Positions 43,426 through 52,862 of a DNA stretch of 64,000 nucleotides are shown piece after piece. This DNA is from JADCGM01 sp943368345. Its GTDB lineage: Bacteria; Pseudomonadota; Alphaproteobacteria; Sphingomonadales; Sphingomonadaceae. The position numbers and the translations under genes are program-made. Where the stretch lies: assembly GCA_943368345.1 (NCBI GenBank), contig CALRKY020000010.1, positions 1 through 64,000 on the forward strand, read 5' to 3'. Below the pieces are notes generated by a model. That model saw nothing but the letters and a program-made list of their open reading frames with translations, was not told the DNA's origin and did not search any database. Position 1 is the stretch's first letter. Every line of letters begins with the position of its first letter.

Positions 43426-44470
43426 CATGACGGATCGCGCGCCCAGCCCGGTTGAATCGCATGATCCGGTCATCCGGACCGCGTTCAAACAAGCCATGGT
43501 CTGGCTGGGCCTGGCCGCCGCAATGTGGCTGGCATGGCGGTTGGCGCAACCACTGCTGCTGATCCTGATGGGACTTGTTGTCGCTGCGGGTCTCGACGGT
43601 GGCAGCCGTCTGCTCGGCAAGGTCTGGAATGGTCCGCATGCCGTGCGATTGGTGATCGTCGCGCTGTTGCTGGCGGGGATTATCGGCGGTTTTCTGTTTT
43701 TCGCAGGGTCGGCGCTGATCGGACAAGCCGGTGCGCTCGGCCAGACGCTGGAGGTGCAGATTGCCCGCCTGTCGGCTGCGATGGAGGCTTGGGGTATCGG
43801 GCCGATAAGCGAACCGAGTGGATCGCATGGCGCGCTGCCAGGTTTGCTGGCGCAGCTTTTTGGCTCGATCGGTGATGTGACACGCTTTGTCGGCAGTGCA
43901 GCCGGTACGCTCGGCAGCCTATTGTTCATCATCGTGGTGGGCCTGTTCGTCGCCGCTGAACCACGACTCTATGAACGAGGTATCGCATGGCTGACCCCTC
44001 GTCATTCCCGCGACCGAGTTGCGCAGACCACCACCGACATTGCCGCCATGCTGCGCCGCTGGGTCGGCTACCGGTTCATCGCGATGCTGAGTGACGGGAT
44101 CATGACAGCCATCGGCCTGTTCATCGCCGGTGTACCGCTGGCTGGCTTGCTGGCCCTGATTTCCGGGATGCTGGCCTTCATCCCGAATTTCGGGTCGCTG
44201 TTTGCCGGTGGGATCATCCTGCTGGTCGGGCTGAGCGCCGGTCCGGAAATGGCTGCTATCGCGCTTGGTACCTATGTCATCGTCCAGCTGATCCAGGGCA
44301 ATCTGGTTACAACGGCGGTCGAGCGCCGCGCGGTTGACATCGCCCCGGCCACGACGCTGGCCGCTCAGCTGCTGTTCGGGGCCTTGTTCGGGTTGATGGG
44401 ATTGATGCTCGCCAATCCGATTGTCGCGGCGTTGAAAGTCGCGCTCGACCGGCCAAAGCCCGTTGTCTGA
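43415..44470 (+). CDS. AI-2E/PerM family transporter-like membrane protein
   Basis: The protein has 351 residues from ATG 43415; ATG 43427 is an equally plausible start just after the lepB stop. Seven or eight hydrophobic segments with the family pattern: an N-terminal pair of helices, a soluble region at about 105-150, RWVGYRFIAMLSDGIMTAIGLFIAGVPLAGLLALISGMLAFIPNFG (conserved PerM core) and QLLFGALFGLMGLMLANPI near the end. Family members are linked to autoinducer-2 export or Na+/H+ antiport, and the substrate here is unknown. Confidence 0.85.
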   Translation: MTADMTDRAPSPVESHDPVIRTAFKQAMVWLGLAAAMWLAWRLAQPLLLILMGLVVAAGLDGGSRLLGKVWNGPHAVRLVIVALLLAGIIGGFLFFAGSALIGQAGALGQTLEVQIARLSAAMEAWGIGPISEPSGSHGALPGLLAQLFGSIGDVTRFVGSAAGTLGSLLFIIVVGLFVAAEPRLYERGIAWLTPRHSRDRVAQTTTDIAAMLRRWVGYRFIAMLSDGIMTAIGLFIAGVPLAGLLALISGMLAFIPNFGSLFAGGIILLVGLSAGPEMAAIALGTYVIVQLIQGNLVTTAVERRAVDIAPATTLAAQLLFGALFGLMGLMLANPIVAALKVALDRPKPVV

Positions 44471-45054
44471 TGCTGTTTGATCCACTGCGGACGCTGGCGC
44501 CGGCGGACCTGACTTGTGGCGAAGTTAGGCTGGACTACCTGGCTGATACCCACCGCGAGGGATTGCGGGCCGCCTGTGCTGCCGACACCGAAATCTGGAC
44601 AACGCTCTATCCGGTGTCGATGGTGGGCACGGATTTTGATCGTTGGTGGGACCGAGAAATATCCGGACCTCGCATCATTTTTGCGGTTCTGCACCGGGGG
44701 CAGGTCGTCGGCACGACGAGTTATCTGAACCTGGCACCCGACGATGCGACGCTCGAGATTGGCGGCACCTATCTCGCACCCTCGGTGCGCGGGACGCGGG
44801 TCAATGATGCGATGAAACGGCTGATGTTGGAAGCGGCTTTTGCCGCTGGTGCGCGGCGGGTGGAATTGCGTGTTGATGCGATCAACCAGCGGTCCCGTGG
44901 CGCAGTCACCAAGCTCGGCGGTCACCTTGATGGGATTTTGCGCGCACACCGCATCACCTGGACCGGTCGGTTGCGGGACACTTGCGTCTTTTCAATCCTT
45001 GCCGACGAGTGGCCTGCCGCGCGAGATCGGCTTGACGCCATTTTGAGGGGATGA
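44470..45054 (+). CDS. GNAT-family N-acetyltransferase (RimJ/RimL type)
   Basis: The 194-residue protein starts at ATG 44470, sharing one base with the stop of the upstream gene. The RimJ/RimL pattern: VRLDYLADTHREGLRAA, VVGTTSYLNLAPDDATLEIGGTYLAPSVRGTRVNDAMKRLMLEAAF (acetyl-CoA loop region) and VELRVDAINQRSRGAVTKLGG. This group acetylates ribosomal protein N-termini or small amines and the substrate cannot be read. Confidence 0.88.
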   Translation: MLFDPLRTLAPADLTCGEVRLDYLADTHREGLRAACAADTEIWTTLYPVSMVGTDFDRWWDREISGPRIIFAVLHRGQVVGTTSYLNLAPDDATLEIGGTYLAPSVRGTRVNDAMKRLMLEAAFAAGARRVELRVDAINQRSRGAVTKLGGHLDGILRAHRITWTGRLRDTCVFSILADEWPAARDRLDAILRG

Positions 45055-45109
45055 CGCGGTCTAGACCGGCCCTATGATGGGCTGAATTTCACCTTTGGGA
45101 GACAGTTTG

Positions 45110-46081
45110 ATGCCGTTTGTCCGTAGCGATGTTCAGGGTGTTCTCACCATGCTGGACGCATCACCCGCGCCCAAGATGCATGAAGTTGATGCCGCGACCG
45201 CGCGCATGATGATGCGGACGATGGGACAACTGACTGAGCTTCCCCGGGGGGAGTTGGCGCGGGTGGAAGATTTCACCATCGCCTCGCCACACGGTCATCC
45301 GATCCCGGCGCGGCTCTATTCGACCGTTGCCAAGGGCGGTCCTGCCGCCCCGGTGCTGGTTTTCTATCACGGTGGCGGCTGGGTCATCGGTGACCTTGAA
45401 ACGCATGATCCGCTCTGCGCTGAAATCTGTCGTGGGCTGGGTATGACGGTCGTGTCGATTGACTACCGACTGGCGCCGGAACACCGGTTCCCGGCGGCGA
45501 CCGAGGATTGCCTGGCCGCAACCCGCTGGGCCGCTGCATCTCCGGCGGAAATCGGTCATGCCGTCAGCGGATTGGTGCTGGCGGGGGATAGCGCCGGCGG
45601 CAATTTGACGGCGGCCTGTTCGCAGGCGCTGCACGGCAAACTGCCGGTGCCAATCCTGGCGCAGTGGCTGATCTACCCTGGCGTCGACATGACCGCCGAG
45701 GAGGGGTCGATGAAGGAATTTGCCGACGGCTACCTGCTGACCGAGGCCAGCATGATCTGGTTCATGGATCATTATTTTGGCGACCAGCCCGAAGCCGCCC
45801 GGATGCACGCCTATGCGTCACCGATGCACGGGGCGGATTTCGCCAATCAACCGCCGTCGCTGGTGTTCACGTGCGGGCTCGACCCGTTGCGTGATCAGGG
45901 CCGCGACTATGCCGCTAAGCTGATCGGGCACGGCATCCCAACGGTGTTTCGGGAGGCGGCGGGTCAAATCCACGGCAGTTTCAATCTGCGCATGGCGATC
46001 CCCAGCACGCAGGATGACCTCCACGGCTGCCTTGGGGCGCTGAAGGCGATGGTCGGCGAAGCCCAGGCAGCAGCGGCGTAG
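45110..46081 (+). CDS. HSL-family alpha/beta hydrolase (esterase)
   Basis: The protein has 323 residues from ATG 45110 with GGGAG eight bases before; the frame opens five codons earlier. HSL signatures: oxyanion loop FYHGGGWVIGD (residues 87-90), YRLAPEHRFPAA, nucleophile elbow GDSAGGN with Ser161, and catalytic His in GQIHGSFNL, with an Asp in GLDPLRDQG. There is no signal peptide, so it is probably a cytoplasmic esterase for short acyl chains. It lies between an acetyltransferase and rppH with small gaps. Confidence 0.9.
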   Translation: MPFVRSDVQGVLTMLDASPAPKMHEVDAATARMMMRTMGQLTELPRGELARVEDFTIASPHGHPIPARLYSTVAKGGPAAPVLVFYHGGGWVIGDLETHDPLCAEICRGLGMTVVSIDYRLAPEHRFPAATEDCLAATRWAAASPAEIGHAVSGLVLAGDSAGGNLTAACSQALHGKLPVPILAQWLIYPGVDMTAEEGSMKEFADGYLLTEASMIWFMDHYFGDQPEAARMHAYASPMHGADFANQPPSLVFTCGLDPLRDQGRDYAAKLIGHGIPTVFREAAGQIHGSFNLRMAIPSTQDDLHGCLGALKAMVGEAQAAAA

Positions 46082-46090
46082 CCACAACCC

Positions 46091-46636
46091 ATGAACCGAC
46101 CTCCGATTGATCCGAAGCACCCGTCCGGCCTGCCCTACCGGGCCGGCGTCGGCGTCATGCTGCTCAACGCCGCCAACCAGGTGTTTGTCGGGCAGCGGCT
46201 CGATTCGTCGCTGGAGGCCTGGCAGATGCCGCAGGGTGGGATCGACGACGGTGAAGACCCGCGCACCGCCGCCTTCCGTGAGTTGGAGGAGGAAACCGGC
46301 GTTCCGGCGCATCTGGCCGAGATCATCGGGGAGAGCGCGGGGTGGCTGACCTATGATCTGCCAGTCGACCTGATTGGTACGATCTGGAAGGGGCGCTACT
46401 GCGGGCAGCGTCAGAAATGGTTTGCGATGCGGTTCCTTGGCAGCGACGCCGATGTGGTGCTGGACAGGCATCACGCCGAATTTGCCGCGTGGCGCTGGTC
46501 ACCGGTTGTGGACCTGCCCCGGCTGATCGTGCCGTTCAAGGTTGGGCTCTACTCCCTGATTGTTGCAGAGTTTGCGCATCTGACCGCCTGCGACACGAAC
46601 GCCGTGGGTTCCTTGGCCCGCGACAGCGGCCTATAA
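46091..46636 (+). CDS. rppH: RNA pyrophosphohydrolase
   Basis: The 181-residue protein has YRAGVGVMLLNAANQVFVGQR, WQMPQGGIDDGEDPRTAAFRELEEETG (Nudix box), then WKGRYCGQRQKWFAMRF, typical of RppH/IalA. It removes pyrophosphate from 5'-triphosphorylated RNA and so starts mRNA decay. In some alphaproteobacteria the homologue is called IalA. It begins nine bases after the esterase gene and ends seven bases before aroQ. Confidence 0.93.
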   Translation: MNRPPIDPKHPSGLPYRAGVGVMLLNAANQVFVGQRLDSSLEAWQMPQGGIDDGEDPRTAAFRELEEETGVPAHLAEIIGESAGWLTYDLPVDLIGTIWKGRYCGQRQKWFAMRFLGSDADVVLDRHHAEFAAWRWSPVVDLPRLIVPFKVGLYSLIVAEFAHLTACDTNAVGSLARDSGL

Positions 46637-46643
46637 GCCGGGA

Positions 46644-47090
46644 ATGGCCAAGGACAAACGCCCGCTGGTGCTCGTGCTGAACGGGCCGAATCTCAATCTG
46701 CTGGGGACGCGCGAGCCTGAAATTTACGGCCGCGCAACCCTCGACGATATTGCCGAAATGCTTGAGGACCGGGCGAAGACCCTGGGTTTCCAGGTTGATA
46801 TCCGTCAGTCCAACCATGAAGGCCATTTGATCGACTGGCTGCACGAGGCCCAGTCGCGCGGTGCGAAGGCGGTGATCCTGAACGGCGCGGGGTTAACTCA
46901 CACTAGCGTGTCGCTGCGGGATGCGATTTCCAGCATCAAGGTCCCGGTGATCGAGGTTCACCTGTCCAACCCGCACGCCCGGGAGGCTTTTCGCCACAAA
47001 AGCTATGTGTCGCAGGTCGCCAAAGGTGTGATCGCCGGATTTGGCGCCCAAGGCTATCTGCTGGCGCTGGACGCCGCCGCCGGACTCTGA
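46644..47090 (+). CDS. aroQ: Type II 3-dehydroquinate dehydratase
   Basis: The 148-residue protein contains LVLNGPNLNLLGTREPEIYG (catalytic Tyr), RQSNHEGHLIDWLHEA, ILNGAGLTHTSVSLRDAI and VIEVHLSNPHAREAFRHKSY. These are complete type II dehydroquinase motifs. It works in the shikimate pathway. It sits directly before accB, the normal order in sphingomonads. Confidence 0.97.
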   Translation: MAKDKRPLVLVLNGPNLNLLGTREPEIYGRATLDDIAEMLEDRAKTLGFQVDIRQSNHEGHLIDWLHEAQSRGAKAVILNGAGLTHTSVSLRDAISSIKVPVIEVHLSNPHAREAFRHKSYVSQVAKGVIAGFGAQGYLLALDAAAGL

Positions 47091-47128
47091 CAATCAAACC
47101 CCAGCCGAAACCAACAACGAGGGACGCA

Positions 47129-47617
47129 ATGGCCGACAAGACATCCGGGCCGGGCACGATGCAGATCGATGCTGCGCTGGTCCGCCAGCTCGCCGAAATG
47201 CTGGATGAGACCCGGTTGACCGAGATTGAGGTTGAGGATGGCGACCGCCGAATCCGGGTGGCGCGGCATGTGCAGGTTGCAGCTGCCCCCGCCCCGGTTG
47301 CCGCCGCTGCCCCTGCGCCCGCGGTGTCCGTGGCCGCTGCTGCCCCATTGCCCAGCGCCGCGTCGAGCGATGCCGCAGCCAACCCCGGCGCGGTCAAGTC
47401 GCCAATGGTCGGCACTGTTTATCTGTCACCCGAACCCGGTGCGCCAAACTATGTCGAGGCGGGGTCGACGGTGAAGGCCGGCGATACGCTGGTGATTATC
47501 GAGGCGATGAAGGTGATGAACCCGATCGTCGCGCCCCGGGCCGGTCGCATTGCCAAAATATTGGTCGTTAACGAGCAGCCGGTCGAGTTCGACACGCCGC
47601 TCATCGTCATCGAATAA
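47129..47617 (+). CDS. accB: Biotin carboxyl carrier protein of acetyl-CoA carboxylase
   Basis: The 162-residue protein has an N-terminal helix (QIDAALVRQLAEMLDETRLTEIEVEDG) and an Ala/Pro-rich linker at about 52-85. Its C-terminal biotinyl domain contains IEAMKVMNPI, Lys128 being the biotin site. It carries CO2 from AccC to the AccA/AccD transferase for malonyl-CoA synthesis. The ATG at 47129 follows GAGGGA, and accC starts one base after its stop. Confidence 0.96.
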   Translation: MADKTSGPGTMQIDAALVRQLAEMLDETRLTEIEVEDGDRRIRVARHVQVAAAPAPVAAAAPAPAVSVAAAAPLPSAASSDAAANPGAVKSPMVGTVYLSPEPGAPNYVEAGSTVKAGDTLVIIEAMKVMNPIVAPRAGRIAKILVVNEQPVEFDTPLIVIE

Positions 47618-47618
47618 C

Positions 47619-48968
47619 ATGTTCAACAAGGTCCTGATCGCCAATCGCGGCGAGATCGCGCTGCGTATCCACCGTGCGTGCCATGAAATGGGCATCAAGA
47701 CGGTCGCAGTCCATTCAACTGCGGATGCGGAGGCGATGCATGTCCGGCTTGCAGATGAAGCGGTGTGCATCGGGCCGCCGTCGGCCACCGACAGCTATCT
47801 GAATATCCCGAACATCATTTCAGCGGCCGAAATCACCCACGCCGACGCAATTCATCCGGGCTACGGCTTCCTGTCGGAAAACGCTCGTTTTGCCGAGATT
47901 GTCGAGCAGCATAATATCGGCTGGATCGGCCCGAAGCCTGAACATATCCGCACGATGGGCGACAAAATCCAGGCGAAGGTGACGGCGGCAGCATTGGGTC
48001 TGCCGCTGGTTCCTGGCTCCGACGGGCCGATAGACTCGATCGGTGAGGCCAAGAAAATCGCGGCGCGGGTCGGCTACCCGGTGATCATCAAGGCAGCCTC
48101 CGGCGGTGGCGGTCGCGGGATGAAGGTCGTGACCGGTCCGGACGAGCTCGAACAATTGATGCAGCAGGCGGGGTCGGAGGCAAAGGCCGCCTTTGGCGAC
48201 GCCACCGTCTATCTCGAAAAATATCTCGGCGATCCGCGCCACATCGAGTTCCAGATTTTCGGCGACGGCAAAGGCAATGCCATCCATCTGGGTGAGCGCG
48301 ATTGTTCGCTGCAGCGCCGCCACCAGAAGGTGCTTGAAGAAGCACCGTCGCCGACCATCACCGCAAAACAGCGTGAAGAGATGGGCGGTATCGTCGCCAA
48401 GGCGATGGCCGATATGGGTTATCGCGGGGCCGGAACCATTGAGTTCCTGTACGAGGGTGGCAAATTCTACTTCATCGAAATGAACACCCGTCTGCAGGTC
48501 GAACATCCGGTGACCGAGGCGATTACCGGGCTTGATCTGGTCCGGGAGCAGATCCGCATCGCCTGGGGCCACCCGCTGACGCTGCGGCAGGAGGATGTGC
48601 AGTTTCGCGGCCACGCCATCGAATGCCGGATCAATGCCGAGGACCCGGCGACCTTTGCCCCGTCCCCCGGGACCGTGAAGCAATATCATGCCCCCGGCGG
48701 GATGAACGTCCGCGTCGATAGCGGGCTGTATGCCGGTTACCGGATCCCGCCTTACTATGACTCGATGGTCGCCAAACTGATCGTCTATGGCACCACCCGC
48801 GCCGGGGCCTTGCGGCGGCTGCGGCGGGCGCTGAAGGAATTTGTGATCGACGGCGTCAAAACCACGATCCCGCTGCATCAGGCGCTGCTCGATGACCCGG
48901 AATTCCAGGAGGGCGAGTACACCATCAAATGGCTCGAAGACTGGTTGGCAAAGCGCGCTGCGGAATAG
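47619..48968 (+). CDS. accC: Biotin carboxylase subunit of acetyl-CoA carboxylase
   Basis: The protein has 449 residues from ATG 47619, the standard AccC length without a fused carrier domain. It begins MFNKVLIANRGEIALRI, with ASGGGGRGMKVV (ATP-grasp loop), ERDCSLQRRHQKVLEEAPSP, EMNTRLQVEHPVTE and RINAEDPATFAPSPG. It carboxylates the biotin on AccB. The accB-accC operon serves fatty-acid synthesis, separate from pccBA at 2.8 kb. Confidence 0.97.
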   Translation: MFNKVLIANRGEIALRIHRACHEMGIKTVAVHSTADAEAMHVRLADEAVCIGPPSATDSYLNIPNIISAAEITHADAIHPGYGFLSENARFAEIVEQHNIGWIGPKPEHIRTMGDKIQAKVTAAALGLPLVPGSDGPIDSIGEAKKIAARVGYPVIIKAASGGGGRGMKVVTGPDELEQLMQQAGSEAKAAFGDATVYLEKYLGDPRHIEFQIFGDGKGNAIHLGERDCSLQRRHQKVLEEAPSPTITAKQREEMGGIVAKAMADMGYRGAGTIEFLYEGGKFYFIEMNTRLQVEHPVTEAITGLDLVREQIRIAWGHPLTLRQEDVQFRGHAIECRINAEDPATFAPSPGTVKQYHAPGGMNVRVDSGLYAGYRIPPYYDSMVAKLIVYGTTRAGALRRLRRALKEFVIDGVKTTIPLHQALLDDPEFQEGEYTIKWLEDWLAKRAAE

Positions 48969-49071
48969 AGGCGGGCTTTTTCTTTCACCGAACCCATCGA
49001 CGGAAAATCGTCAGGGTGACACCGCACGACCGCCCGCTATCCTCCCATTCAACGAACGCTAGGGGGATAGG

Positions 49072-50547
49072 ATGACCAGTTTTTCACGCCGTCGGTTTCT
49101 GGAGGCTGCGGCGACGTTGGCGGCGGTGGCACCGCTTTCGGGGGTCGATGCCCGGGCGATGCCGCTGGATGCGACCGCGATGGCGGACGCACTCACCAGG
49201 GGCCGGACAACCAGTTCCGCGCTGGTCGAGGCCGCCATCGCGCGGCTGGAGCGGGTCAACCCGAAGATCAACGCGGTGTCATTCAAGGACTATGACCGGG
49301 CCAGAGCACTGGCGGCCCGCCGACCGGGCGGACCGCTCGCCGGTATCCCGACCTTGGTGAAGGAGCTTGCGGCGCAGAAGGGTCTTCCCTGGACCGAAGG
49401 TGCGCGGGCCTACAAAGACCGGATCGCCGACAAGGACACGCCGATTGTGACCGTCATGGCGGAGGCCGGGCTGGTTTCGATTGGCCGTTCGACCAGCCCC
49501 GAATTTGGATTGACGGCGACCGGGGAGGCGCTGGTCAATGGTCCGACCCGCAATCCGTGGAATCTCGATCATTCGTCGGGCGGCTCGTCAAGCGGAGCGG
49601 CGGCAGCGGTGGCAGCGGGGGTTGTGCCGTTTGCCCATGCGTCCGACGGGGGCGGCTCGATCCGCATTCCGGCGTCCTGCAACGGTCTTGTCGGGTTGAA
49701 GCCGTCGCGGGGCCGGACACGGGATGCGGTGAAGCTGACCCGGATCGTCAATATCAGCGTCAATAATTGCGTGTCCCGCACGGTGCGCGACACCGCCGCC
49801 TGGTTTGCGGCCATCGAAGCGACTGGTCCCGATGCCAATTATCCGCCATCCGGGTTGGTGACCGGCCCGTCCGGCCAGAAACTGCGGATCACCGCGGCGG
49901 CGGTCAATGCGGCGGGATTGATGCCCGATGCCGATGTGATGGCGGTGTTTGAAACGGCGCGTCGGATGCTCACCAAATTTGGCCACCAGGTCACCGACGG
50001 CAAGCCGAACTGGGATGGCGCATCGGTCAGCGATGCCTTCCTGACGCTGTGGGGCACCGGGGCCGGCATGAACATCCAGGCGGTCAGCAAATATCTGGGG
50101 CGGGCGGCGGGTCCGGACGATTTGGAACCGCTGACTTTCAGCATGGCCGCCATTGGCACCAAAGGCGGTGAGGCCGGACTGGCCAAAGCGCTTGCAACGC
50201 TGACCGACCTGCAGCAACGCTATCTATCACAGTTTGAAACGATTGATATTTTCATGACCCCGGTGCTCGGCAAGCCGCCCGCCCGCATCGGCGAATTTGC
50301 ACCGACGGTGCCCTACCAGCAGATGGCCGACCGCCTCGCCGCCTATGTCGGGTATACACCGGTTGAAAATGTCGTTGGGGCGGCGTCAATCTCTCTCCCG
50401 ATTGGTGAGAGCCGCAGTGGCCTGCCCATCGGCATCCAGTTTGCGACCAAACCCGGCGGGGAACGGGTCCTGCTCGAACTGGCCTATGCGTTGGAACGCG
50501 AGCTGGAATGGTATCGGCGCAAGCCACCGCTCTGGGTTGGCGGATGA
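49072..50547 (+). CDS. Tat-exported amidase (amidase signature family)
   Basis: The 491-residue protein begins MTSFSRRRFLEAAATLA, a twin-arginine signal, with likely cleavage after DARA. The amidase signature is complete: GIPTLVKEL (Lys97), GGSSSGAAAAVAAG (cis-Ser about 173) and ASDGGGSIRIPA with nucleophile Ser196. It would hydrolyse amides in the periplasm, with unknown substrate. The C-terminus includes NVVGAASISLPIG as in the family. The arsC-like gene downstream overlaps by four bases. Confidence 0.9.
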   Translation: MTSFSRRRFLEAAATLAAVAPLSGVDARAMPLDATAMADALTRGRTTSSALVEAAIARLERVNPKINAVSFKDYDRARALAARRPGGPLAGIPTLVKELAAQKGLPWTEGARAYKDRIADKDTPIVTVMAEAGLVSIGRSTSPEFGLTATGEALVNGPTRNPWNLDHSSGGSSSGAAAAVAAGVVPFAHASDGGGSIRIPASCNGLVGLKPSRGRTRDAVKLTRIVNISVNNCVSRTVRDTAAWFAAIEATGPDANYPPSGLVTGPSGQKLRITAAAVNAAGLMPDADVMAVFETARRMLTKFGHQVTDGKPNWDGASVSDAFLTLWGTGAGMNIQAVSKYLGRAAGPDDLEPLTFSMAAIGTKGGEAGLAKALATLTDLQQRYLSQFETIDIFMTPVLGKPPARIGEFAPTVPYQQMADRLAAYVGYTPVENVVGAASISLPIGESRSGLPIGIQFATKPGGERVLLELAYALERELEWYRRKPPLWVGG

Positions 50548-50891
50548 CGGTCACCATCTACCACAATCCGGCCTGCGGCACGTCCCGCAACACCCTCGCC
50601 GCGATCCGGGCGACGGGTCAGGAACCGGTCATCGTCGAATATCTGAAGGCCGGGCTGGATGCGGCGGCGATCACGGATCTGTTGGGGAAACTGGGCGTTG
50701 GACCACGCGACATCCTGCGGCGGATGGGGACACCCTATGACGATCTCGGGCTGGATGATCCGGCGTGGACAGACCCGCAGCTGATCGATTTCATGGTCCG
50801 GCACCCGGTGCTGATTCAGCGACCAATTGTCGTGACGGCCAAGGGTGCCCGCCTTTGCCGTCCAGTGGAGCGGGTTCACGACATTCTTTAG
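50544..50891 (+). CDS. arsC: ArsC-family reductase (glutaredoxin-type arsenate reductase)
   Basis: The 115-residue protein starts at ATG 50544 (ATGA overlap with the amidase gene). It has IYHNPACGTSRNTLAAI with catalytic Cys11, LLGKLGVGPRDILRR and HPVLIQRPIVV, the usual ArsC/Spx-like pattern. There are no arsB, arsR or arsH genes nearby, so arsenate may not be its real substrate. Stand-alone ArsC-like proteins often have other redox roles. Confidence 0.85.
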   Translation: MTVTIYHNPACGTSRNTLAAIRATGQEPVIVEYLKAGLDAAAITDLLGKLGVGPRDILRRMGTPYDDLGLDDPAWTDPQLIDFMVRHPVLIQRPIVVTAKGARLCRPVERVHDIL

Positions 50892-50961
50892 CGGTGCAGC
50901 CCTGATGGACAATCGCCGACCCGTCACTATATCCAAGTGACAGAGTGAGACGAGGTGCAGG

Positions 50962-52848
50962 ATGCGGTTTTTCCGAGGACTTTGGCGCGTGCTGGTCGGG
51001 GTCAAGGACGGGCTGGCGCTGATCCTGCTGTTGCTGGTGTTTGTCGGCCTGTGGGGTGCAACCCGAGGCGCTGCGCCGGCGGTCGTCCCATCGGGCAGTG
51101 CCCTTGTTCTCAACCTCGAAGGCGCACTGGTCGATCAGTCGAGTGAACGCGGGCTGGGCGTTTTGCTGTCGGGCGGTGAGTCGCCGATCCCGCAGGTCCG
51201 GGTTCGGGACGTGATCGAGGCCATTCACCGCGCGACCGTCGATGACAATATCAAGTCCATCGTTCTCGATCTCGACCTGTTCATGGGCAGCGGCCAGGCC
51301 AATCTGCAGGCGGTTGGCGAAGCCCTTCGCGCCTTCAAGGCCAAGGGGAAGCCGGTCTATTCCTACGGCACCGCCTATGTGGATGACGGCTATTATCTGG
51401 CCGCACATGCCAACGAGGCTTGGGTTGATCCACTGGGCGGTGTCCTCCTGAGCGGGCCGGGCGGGTCCAATCTCTATTTTAAGTCGGCGCTTGACCGGCT
51501 TGGGGTTGATGTGGAGGTCTTCAAGGTCGGCACGTTCAAGTCGGCGGTCGAACCCTATGTTCGGGCCGATGCCTCTCCTGAAGCCAGAGCCGCCAACCAG
51601 ACTTTGGTCGATACCTTGTGGGACAGCTACACCGCAGATGTTCAGGCTGCTCGTCCCAAGTTGAAGATTGATGCAACGCTCGCCAATCTGCCTGACCGGA
51701 TCAAGACTGCCGGGGGTGATTTTGCCAAGGCCGCGCTGAAGGACGGACTGGTTGATCGGATTGGAACCCGCGCTTCCTTCGGCAAGGAAATGGCCAAGCG
51801 GGTCGGGGAGGGCGAGGATGGCCGTCCCGGCAGCTTCAACGCCATCCAGTTTGGCGATTATCTGAACGCCTCGTCCCCGGTCCGGGATCGCAGCGGGTCA
51901 GCCATCGGGATCGTCTATGTCGCGGGCGAAATTGTCGATGGGGAGGCTCCCCCTGGAGTGGCCGGGGGTGACACGATTGCCGAACTGATCGCGGATGCGA
52001 CAGCGGATGACGACATCAAGGCGCTCGTGGTCCGGATTGATTCACCCGGCGGATCGGTCACGGCATCCGAACGGATCCGGCAGGCGATGCTTGAAGCCAA
52101 GGCCGCCGGGCTTCCGGTCGTCGCCTCCATGGGGCCGGTTGCGGCGTCTGGCGGCTATTGGGTGGCGATGGCGGCCGACGAAGTGTTTGCCGAACCTTCA
52201 ACCATCACTGGCTCAATCGGTGTTTTCGCGGTCATCCCGACCTTTGCCGGGACGCTGGACAAGCTCGGCATTGGGGCCGACGGCGTCAAAGCTACGCCTT
52301 ATTCGGGGCAGCCTAACGTGCTTGAAGGCCTGAATTCAGGTACCCGCATGCTGCTGCAAGCCTCGGTTGAGGATATCTATCGGCGCTTCACCGGCATGGT
52401 GGCGAAGGCCCGTCGTCTCACCCCCGCGCGGGTTGACGAAATCGGCCAGGGCCGGGTCTGGGCCGGTGGCACGGCGCATCAACTTGGGCTGGTGGACCGT
52501 TTGGGTGGCATGGAAGCCGCGATCGGCGCCGCCGCCAAACGCGCCAGCCTTGACCCAGCCACAGCGCGGACCGTTGATGTTGAGGCGCAGCCGGATTTCC
52601 TGACCCAGCTGATTGAACGCAGCCTTGGTTCGGTCAAAGGCAGCGGCGGCGACGTCTATGCCCGCATCCTGCGACTGTCACAGGTCAGGGCCAAATCGCA
52701 GATCAATGATGCGCTCCGCCTGTCGGGAGGGGCGACCATTCAAGCGCGCTGCCTGACCTGCGCCGGTCTTGGCACCTTGAATGTCGCACCGGTGAACCGT
52801 GAGGCATGGCGGTTGCCGCTGGTGAAGGAGCTGGTGCCGCTCAACTGA
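50962..52848 (+). CDS. sppA: Signal peptide peptidase SppA, long form
   Basis: The 628-residue protein has one N-terminal membrane helix (about residues 16-36) and two tandem S49 protease halves. The catalytic pair is Lys193 in VGTFKSAVEPY (first half) and Ser396 in GPVAASGGYWVAMAAD (second half). This split dyad is characteristic of the 67K form. It degrades signal peptides left in the inner membrane after cleavage. An isolated extra C-terminal stretch has two cysteines (ARCLTCAG) that I cannot assign. Confidence 0.93.
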   Translation: MRFFRGLWRVLVGVKDGLALILLLLVFVGLWGATRGAAPAVVPSGSALVLNLEGALVDQSSERGLGVLLSGGESPIPQVRVRDVIEAIHRATVDDNIKSIVLDLDLFMGSGQANLQAVGEALRAFKAKGKPVYSYGTAYVDDGYYLAAHANEAWVDPLGGVLLSGPGGSNLYFKSALDRLGVDVEVFKVGTFKSAVEPYVRADASPEARAANQTLVDTLWDSYTADVQAARPKLKIDATLANLPDRIKTAGGDFAKAALKDGLVDRIGTRASFGKEMAKRVGEGEDGRPGSFNAIQFGDYLNASSPVRDRSGSAIGIVYVAGEIVDGEAPPGVAGGDTIAELIADATADDDIKALVVRIDSPGGSVTASERIRQAMLEAKAAGLPVVASMGPVAASGGYWVAMAADEVFAEPSTITGSIGVFAVIPTFAGTLDKLGIGADGVKATPYSGQPNVLEGLNSGTRMLLQASVEDIYRRFTGMVAKARRLTPARVDEIGQGRVWAGGTAHQLGLVDRLGGMEAAIGAAAKRASLDPATARTVDVEAQPDFLTQLIERSLGSVKGSGGDVYARILRLSQVRAKSQINDALRLSGGATIQARCLTCAGLGTLNVAPVNREAWRLPLVKELVPLN

Positions 52849-52862
52849 TCGGATAGCTGGCT